Positions 10,955 to 64,000 of a stretch of DNA of 64,000 nt are shown here, piece after piece; the first letter of the stretch is position 1; every line of letters starts with the position of its first letter. The stretch spans positions 2,971,001-3,035,000 of the forward strand of contig JACSYO010000506.1 in NCBI GenBank assembly GCA_016806645.1, given 5' to 3'. The notes under the pieces were generated by a model. It did no database searches. It was not told the DNA's origin and saw nothing but the letters and a program-made list of their open reading frames with translations. The translations under genes and the position numbers were made by a program. The DNA comes from Ophiodon elongatus. Lineage: Eukaryota > Chordata > Actinopteri > Perciformes > Hexagrammidae.

Positions 10955-12121
10955 GCGCACACACACACACACACACATTAACATCCACTCCTGATTTCAG
11001 AAACACAGATGTGCTATACATTTCATCACGCTTCAGACTGACTGACTCAGTCACAGAAAAAGAAAGGAACAGAAATAAAAAAAGAATGAACAAAATGACG
11101 CTCTCATTGTTCATTTAATATTACAGTATATCTGATGCAGCACCTTCAGAGTTTAAAGACGTAAGAGTGAAAAGAGGGGGATGAGAGGCGATGATGATGA
11201 TGATGATGATGATGATGAAGGGATGGCGGTGACAGGAGGAGGGGAAAGACGAAATAAGGACGGACCAGTGATTTTGTTTTAAAGGGACACAGACATCATC
11301 TTTGCATACTGTGACAACCCACCTGTGACGGCGGATTGTCTCACCGCATCTCTATCAGCGAAATGCGATCGAACACTAAATCACAACTCGGTTTACTCAG
11401 GGCCCGGAATGATGGCGAGAAGAGGAAGTGGAGGAGGAGAAGGGGAGTGACACAGGAGAATGAAAATCAATCAGGCTGTCCGCTTTCACCGCCGACACCC
11501 AGAGTAGATTTGTCATCCCTCAGCTGCCCTGTCATATTTAGAAGTATAAATTTGAATTTATATTAAAATTGTATTCATCTTTTCCTCCGACCTCTGAGGT
11601 GTAAGTTCTCCGGGAACAAGCCCACATATGGCAGATAGGAAGTGAGGAGAATGGAGGACATGGGTGACAAAGGATTGAAAAAGTGATGACTAGATCTACC
11701 GGGAAGGAGGAGAGGATTAAGAAGGGACCAGGGGAAGAAGAGAAGAGACAGGAGGAGGCAGGTGATGAGTGTATTTCTACAGCCGTTGTACACTTGAATG
11801 CAGTTACAGACAGAGGAAGAGAATATTTGGAAAGTCAGTGGCACCAGTTTGCCAGTCAGTTGAGAGACGGTGGCTTCTGCATGACCCGACATAATCTAGG
11901 GCAGCATGGCTCTTCATTTAGAAAAGATCTTTGTTGTTTTTCTCTACGTTAACTTTTTTTTGTTTTGTTGTCCTACGCGGTTTTAGTCTCTCCAGTGTTA
12001 AAAGAGTTCACTTGTGGCTTCTCGGCCAATCTGGTTCATTTGTGAGAAGTGCCGTGGGCCGAGGTGTGAGGCCGGGCAGGCCAATGGGAGATCGAGGCAG
12101 AGTGGCCAGTGGGAGGAGCCC
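9532..12121 (-). other. tnik 3' UTR and flank
   Basis: Non-coding, following the TGA at 12122-12124. Contains an A-run at 9966-9983 on the plus strand (poly-U in the transcript), a (CA)n/(CG) tract at 10917-10978, and a (GAT)n run at 11189-11218. Open frames here are short and unsupported. The true UTR length is not known. Confidence 0.5.
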
Positions 12122-56982
<44,861 letters not shown>

Positions 56983-57184
56983 CTAGAATGAAAAAGGAAA
57001 CATAGTAGGATCATTGGGATGAATAGGACTAATAGAGGCATTTATTCATACATTCAAAAGGAAAAAAAAAACTTGTCAGATTATTCAGAATTTTTCAATG
57101 CAACAATACAGTGTATGTTGAATCAGATTCAGTAATCATATGGATGACAAATCCTGATGTGTTTTTTTTTTCGTAGCCACTCGA

Positions 57185-57560
57185 CTAGAGCCACTGGTGT
57201 AGCTCTAGTTGGGTAGGTGGGTTAGTCGGCCCACCACTTTGGTCCAGACTGATATATCTCAACAACTATTGGATTGCGACAACATCTTTATCAGACATTC
57301 ATGGTTCAGAGGATGAATCCTAATGATCCTCTGACTTCCCCTGTAGTGCCAAGAGGAGGTTAACATTTTTTGGTTCTGAACGAAATGCCTCGATAACTAC
57401 TGGAAGGATTGTAACCAAATTTTGGGCGGACATCCATGTCCCCCTGAGGATGAACGGTTAGGACTTTTGGTGGTCCCTTAACTTTTCATCTAGTGTCACC
57501 ATCAGGTTTCTCTTTGGACATTCCCATCAGCCTCAGCTGTTGATACATTGGTCTGAAATG
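57185..57560. repeat. Interspersed repeat with internal near-duplicate units
   Basis: TTTGGTCCAGACTGATATAT, CTCAACAACTATTGGATTG, then a similar CGATAACTACTGGAAGGATT unit, and near its end CATTCCCATCAGCCTCAGCTG. I recognise this as a widespread spiny-rayed fish repeat; class not known to me. Confidence 0.5.
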
Positions 57561-57752
57561 ATAGTGCAAGATTGTTTTAGACTTGCGTCCAGACGAGCTA
57601 ATAACTTAAGCCAACAGTCGCTAGGTTGCCGACACAGGACGCGACTGACAAGGAACAACTTGAACAGAGCATAAAACCCACTGACCCCCGCACACACACC
57701 TCCCCCTTCCTCTGTGCCGCGTGTTGCTACGGCATTCCAACAATAGCTGGTA

Positions 57753-57934
<182 letters not shown>

Positions 57935-59399
57935 CACAAGCTTCTGTTCTCCAACCAGGCGAAGTCCATCTATGTCTCTCTCACTCTTTTATCTGCACAT
58001 GCTTTCTTTCTCTCCTTCATTCCTAACCGTGTCCAGGACAAGTCCTTCCTTTCAACGCTCCTCTCACTTCAGTAGAGCCCCAGAAACACTGAGGTCCTTT
58101 TACCAGCTTCTGTCATGGCTCTTTTCTGCCTGTGCATCCCGCTTGCTATTGAAACGTTTTGCAAAGTTTTGTAAAGGTAACATACCACTTTTCCTGTTGT
58201 GTTAAGTAGTCTTCAACTACATCGTTCTTTCCTGCCTGTGGAGATGTCAGAGCTAATGTTGGGCCCTCATTTTCAATAACTCAATAATTCCATATGAAGA
58301 ATGTCTATTATCAGCAATCCTACACTGTAAATGATCTGATAACAAGTGGGGCTCTAACTCTATATATGAATAAACTGCTTATAATGTGGGTTACCTTGCA
58401 CTTACAGCCAATTCTACTGGGTTGGCTAAAAATATACCTATATACACAAGGTCATTTCTGAAATTTTTCATCCTTTTTTTCCTTTTTCTGTTTTTAAAAA
58501 AGGCTCTCCAGTATCATCTAGGGAAGAGCCATGTATAAAAATAAAACCTTCTACAGGGGGCAAAGCTAGAGGCTTATTTAGTTGCTGAGTCACAGAAATA
58601 AACTGCAGTATTGTGACGATCCGCTCTGGGCCTCATGCAAAGCTTGAGAACAGACAATATTACACCATACCCACTTTTCACAGACAATTCCCCTCTCAAT
58701 AAAGCATATTTTTATTTCCTTTCTGAAAAGCCTCACATGCACTCTATTTCCATCCTCGTCTCTAACCTCGTCACTTCTCTCTCCTGCGTCTTTCATTCAC
58801 GGTCTGTCCTCTTTTTTTTTTTTTTTTTTAATCAGACTCTTTGTTGCTTTCTATTTCTCACCGTCTGCAATTCTCTTTCATGCCATGTCTGTGAATTTTC
58901 AGTTGAACTTTTAGCTAACTTTGCTGGCATAACACGCAGACTTACGCGTGCTGTCACAACACACAGAAGGAAATGACAGGATTATGGCCAAATGAAGAAA
59001 GAAAACTTTACAACTGCATCTTAGGGTACTGGCGCTACAGTACAACATTCTGTACATGCTCTTTCTTCTGTTCTCTCTCAGTTTTCCCTCCCTCTCTTCC
59101 CCCAGTTTCTCTCTTTCTCTCTGTCTCTATGTGTTTGTTTCTGCGGGTCTCAGCAGACCTGTCAACCTGTCAATGCTTTCTGAAGACACGGCCTTTTCTT
59201 GCTCTTTCCTTCTTTTTCCTGTCGTTTTTTCACCCCCATTCCTCTATTGTGCGCAGAAGACGCTCTCACACACACACACACACACACACACAGATACACA
59301 CTTTCCCCTCACATACAAAGTCATTCTCTTACACTCCGTCTCAAGTACATCCTCCTGCTGTCTCGCTCTATCGCACTCTTATAATCATATACACGTACA

Positions 59400-59413
59400 C
59401 ACGCGCACACACA

Positions 59414-59447
<34 letters not shown>
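59400..59447 (+). repeat. (AC)n microsatellite with GCGC interruptions
   Basis: In tnik intron 1; a further CA run is at 59268-59292. Confidence 0.88.
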
Positions 59448-59453
<6 letters not shown>

Positions 59454-59708
59454 CTGTGCCAGAAGCGCACTCCTACACGAGGGCTAGTGTTCAAATGTTC
59501 TAACGAGTATGAGTGGGCTCAAAAGAAGAGTGTGTGTCTAACTACACACGTGTGTATGCGTGAAAAAGAGAGCCAGCGAGAGACTGCAAACCTCTTTCAG
59601 CAGTGCAGACAGCAGCATTCTGCAAGCACTGCAACTGTTTGCCTCACTATCATGCCTTCAGCTTATGCAGGTAATTTTTTTTCTCCCCTCACTTCCTTTT
59701 TCTCTCAC

Positions 59709-59742
<34 letters not shown>

Positions 59743-62700
59743 GCGGTTGTAAGAATTAACTCTCAGAGCAGCATACAAAGTTCTGACAGCAACTCCCAAG
59801 TTAACCCAAGGATGCACTGTCTTTTTGTTTATACGCAGCAGAAACAGCCACACTCATATCTCTGGAAATGCATATGCACGGCCAACACTGGAGGACACAT
59901 GATGATGTAGGCAATAGGCATGCATGTGGAGTCTCACCTCCATGCTCAACATACAGAGTGAGTGGTAGAGAAACAGAGAGTTTCTGCTGCTCCAGTTCAT
60001 ACATGTCCTTAGGCTCGCTGATAAAAAAATATATATATAGCACGATATCATTCATATTTAATAGGCCACTTGCAGAATGAGCTCTCTGCGTGTGCCAGGC
60101 TTTGCCCGTGCTTCTGCATGTGTGTGTACACGTGGGCACGTCTGTGTGTCAGAGGTTCCCTATGACTGAGTCATTTTGGCCCCTTCCCTTTATTTCATTT
60201 TGCGTTCCTTGTTGAGCGTTTGCCAGCGTCACATGACTGCCACATGACCTCACTTGTGACTAATGAATCACGGTGCGCGCGTGTTTTATACATGCACTGC
60301 ATCCCTGAACTTATCTAGACATTACCCGGAGGAGCTGTGTGTGAGAACTCAAGTGTCTGAATCATTCGGACCGGACTTTAAAATGGACTTTACGCTGCCA
60401 GCTCCGCGGTACAAAGCAGGGCTGAATAATAAATCAAATCCAATTTGCAATATGGCTTACTGCAACTTTGAAATCACCAGTATTATGTGTGTCATAATAC
60501 CATTTTAAAATAAATATTGTTGTGCTGCCAAGAGATGTCCGCGCCTATGCATTGTATTCTACAGACGGAGGAAAACATCTGTTGAAAAGGTTATAAATGT
60601 GGATGTTGCAAAGCCGGAAGAAAACAAAGCAGAGAGAGCGTCTCACACGGACAATCTCCTACTGTGTGCTACATGTGTGAAAGAAGAAACTCCGGACAAC
60701 ATCCGGACCACGTTCTCTGTCAGGAGCTCACAGGAGAAAATGGCTTCAGTGCAGCTGCTGAACAATAGTAACACATATAGCGTCTAAGACAACACAAAAG
60801 TGCTGAGAGGAGTGAGAATGGGGGTTTCGACCATTTGAGAAGTGACGTAAAGACACGCAGACGCACATCAGTTCTCCAAAATGTCAAGTTTTGAGAAGAG
60901 GTTTACTTAAACCCTGCTGACTTGGCAGTTTTTCTTACTTATAGCAAGACGTCTGAGACTATTCCAAACCCACAAAAGGAGCATGACTTTTTTTCAATTT
61001 CTATGAGAAGTCTTTAAAAGAAAGGCTTGCAAGGTGTCAACAGCGGTGATGTGTTTATAATAAGCATTTTTAAGAAAGGACACAGGTGGACTGACCGCAA
61101 TCACCACTTATCTAGAAGTCAGAAGAAGAGCAAAGTTATCTTGCTTGCATTCAGTGCAACATTGAAAGCATGACCTTCACTTGTCATGGCTAATCTCCAT
61201 TTTTTATTCTTTACACACACACCTGGTGCAACATAAGACGAGAGCTTTTCTTTTGATGTCCCTGTACGTCCACAGATAAACATTCTGTTGTGATCCTGAA
61301 TATTTGGCCTCCAGTTCCTTTTTTACTTCCTCCTTTGCCATTTCTTCATGTGTGGACGTGGAATGGTTTTGTGCAAAAGCACAGGGTGAAGTAAGATTAA
61401 CTTTGTGCATGAGGACATCGAGATGGATGCAGCACTGGCTCCACTCTTTTCTTTGAACAGGGGATATTGGTCCATTAGAAATAATGGGTTTTAGAGTGCA
61501 GGGCTACAGTCCTGGTGAAAGCCACTTTACAACATGTGTGAGGACTTTTACTGACTGCATTCATTCTTTCATTCCTTAACCTAACCGTAATCCTCTCCAC
61601 TGCATTCCTAACTTAACTTAACTCTTACCAAACCAAAATGCTTAAACTAATTCTAACCGTGACACTAAAACTAGAACAAATGCCTTATATTAAAAGCAGG
61701 TGTAACCACATGCAAAGGTGAAACGGGGAACATAATGCATATCCTTACCACACTGGACCACAACTGTTATGAGTTAACATTTTGTGGGTCAACAACAAAG
61801 TGGGACTCATCTGCTGATCAACACATACAACAACAGCTATAATGGTTTTCTGAGTAAAGCCCTTTCTCTAATCCTGCCATTATGTTGTGGGTCTGACCCA
61901 TTTAAGCTTTAAGCAGTTAGAGAAAGGTGAAATCAAATGACGTTTCCTCATTATCACACACGATTATGTGTGTGACAATGACTGGCGAAACCTCCTGAGT
62001 TACAACACATACAGTATATTAAAAAGAAATACTTTTAATTTACATCAGAGTGACTTGAATGTCTTAGAAATGACTTACTGATGGAGGAAATCCAGAATGA
62101 TAATGTTAATTATCAATCTGCTGCCACTTGCCAAATTCTGAAGAGCACTTGAGATTATCCTCCACCACAGTGCAGCATTCTCAGACTTTGTTTTGTTGTC
62201 TCCGGCTGACACTCATAATCCTTAAAATCTACTGACTGAAGGAAAAACACTTAAAAGCCAATTAAACAAAATATCTCAGAAAACCAGATCAAGTTCTACT
62301 TTTCATTTATCAAGTATTTATTATCTCTAATATACTATATTATTTCATAAAGACTATTTATTTATTGAATTACCAGATTACATGCTATATTGTGATATAT
62401 TATTGCTCTCAAGAAATTAAAATACCTATCCAGTGAATATTTTGGCCCTGCTGTCTTGTCAGCCATGTTAAATTACATTTTTGGTCAAAAATACAAATGC
62501 TACTGAATGCAAAATGAAAGTCGCAGGATACTTGACAGTAGCGTGTGCCCTGCAGATCAAAGGATGTTTTATTATCAGGAATATGACATTGATTTGCCAC
62601 AGAGGCCTTGGCATGAGATGTATATCTGATATGGTTACTCTTATCAGTTTAAGATCAAACATTCCCATCTACATCCGTCACACACACACAAATACACTCT

Positions 62701-63404
62701 TTAAGAATTTCAACATGTGACATGTGGATTAGGAGGAAGTAAAATGGAGAATGGTAAGAGAAGGTATTTGTGTGGACAGGTTTTGTAAGCGCATTAAGTG
62801 AATATTACACTTCCACGAAAACAAAAATCAATGAAGTGGCACAAACTAAAGAGATAAACTAACCTCAAAACAGACTGTTTTCATTACAGAGAGAAGAACA
62901 AAGCCATTTGTTCCATCTTATTGCATGCATTAGGGCTACAGCTGGCAATTATTCTCATGATCAGTTAATCTGCGTATTCTGATCATTGTGCATTGCTGCA
63001 GATAAAAAGCACAATGTACTGAACTGTCCTCACAGTGGAGTTATGACTATATCAACCAGACCTGAGTCAAACATTTCTATTTATACTGTCGCTTTTATAC
63101 TTCTGCACACTGCGCTGACAGAAACACGGGATTGAGTGAGTGATTTGGTCGAAAAAGACTCACAATTTAAACTGCACTAATAAATAGTTTTATATTAACA
63201 ATGGCTTAAATGACTACATGTAATGTGACGAGTAATGTGAAAGGGATTGCTCGTAGAGCATTTTTAGCATCTTTAACTTTTTTTCATTTTTTGGTGTTTA
63301 ATAGTCCACAACCTCTCAGTTTAGCTGTAATGTCACTGCAGTCTCAATTGACCTGTTTTCCAGCATTTAGCTCATTTTCAGCAAAAAGATCTCAATAAAC
63401 CCGC

Positions 63405-63625
63405 CGTACACCCGGCACCGACCGGAACACAGACAAAGTTAGCGACTGGCCGTTGAACAGAGTGGAGCATTTAGCAGCTAAGACGTCAGCTATTTCCTTC
63501 AAGCATCGGTGGACGGGAAAGCAGAGCTAAAAGAGAGTGAATATCCATTCCTCAAGTGGCTTAAAATCAAGACTCCAAATGAATGTTAATGCTGCTCTGT
63601 GTCTGCTGAATATGTAAAATGGTAA
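63405..63625. repeat. Probable interspersed repeat
   Basis: GAGTGGAGCATTTAGCAGCT, AAAGCAGAGCTAAAAGAGAG, AGACTCCAAATGAATGTTAA form a block order I know from other fish genomes. Family name unknown to me. Confidence 0.4.
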
Positions 63626-64000
63626 GTGTTCGCAAACTAATATCTTGAGGCAGTAAGTGCCCAACTATGGGGAAAAAGTATATGGAAAACTAATAATTCT
63701 TCTTTTAAAAAGGTGCGCGGTCCTTCTCCAGTGCATGCAACGTGTATGTTTCTGTGCACCGGGCAGCAGCCAGGTGAGTGCAGTTAGTGTCTATAGAAAG
63801 TGAATTACAGAGAAGTGAGGTGGATTGAATTAGAGACCCTAAGAGGATGATAGGAATCATGCTGGGACCGGGTCTGCCTCTTGTAAAACCACTTACACTT
63901 AACAACATGGCTCACCACTGCTTGCTTTTACAAGGGGATGCTGTAATTCCCAGTACGTCTCACCCAGACATGTACAGTACATTAACAGGAGTTAAGTCTT

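Noticed and set aside
61204..61410. 68-codon minus-strand frame with a charged middle (EEMAKEEVKKELEAKYSG)
   Set aside because: Looks helical, but has no splice sites in a usable phase and no known match; not needed by the tnik frame.

Overview
This window reads as nuclear DNA of a teleost fish, probably a percomorph. It holds two split vertebrate genes with GT/AG introns, dozens of long (CA)n/(GT)n microsatellites, a 5'-truncated L2/CR1-type LINE tail, and several diffuse interspersed repeats of a kind common in spiny-rayed fishes. I saw no bacterial, organellar or viral gene. Both genes lie on the minus strand, so transcription runs from high to low coordinates.

Layout. (1) 1149-8896: slc2a2 (GLUT2 facilitative hexose transporter), complete in 12 coding exons. 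They join in frame to 508 residues plus stop. (2) 8897-12121: the slc2a2 upstream region and the 3' UTR/flank of the next gene. (3) 12122-56982: tnik (TRAF2- and NCK-interacting kinase, a Ste20/GCK-family MAP4K). 33 consecutive coding exons join in frame to 1319 residues plus stop. They cover the kinase domain, a Glu/Gln/Arg-rich coiled coil, a Ser/Pro-rich linker and the C-terminal citron-homology (CNH) domain. Only the first short coding exon (about 19 residues in relatives) is missing. It should lie beyond 64000, so 56983-64000 is intron 1 and 39723-56916 is the 17-kb intron 2. The same slc2a2/tnik neighbour pair in the same orientation is, from memory, found in mammals (human 3q26), which supports both names.

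Most interesting points. An open frame of 408 codons (25302-26525, minus) sits inside the tnik intron between exons 15 and 16. It starts exactly at a good splice acceptor, in the phase exon 15 needs, and ends in a stop. It looks like an undescribed alternative terminal exon that would make a kinase-plus-coiled-coil isoform with a new 407-residue Ser/Pro-rich tail and no CNH domain. In addition, several tnik splice sites are fused to long dinucleotide tracts. The 5' splice site of the 55-residue cassette exon is itself the first GT of a (GT)67 tract, and the acceptor of a kinase-domain exon is preceded by about 70 TG units. Both read as UG repeats in the transcript, a known binding target of TDP-43-like proteins. 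The three cassette exons known from human TNIK (29, 55 and 8 residues) are all present with identical lengths.

The rest is intron, UTR, simple repeat and old interspersed repeat. Exon boundaries were placed by hand from splice consensus and checked by reading-frame arithmetic; no database search was possible.
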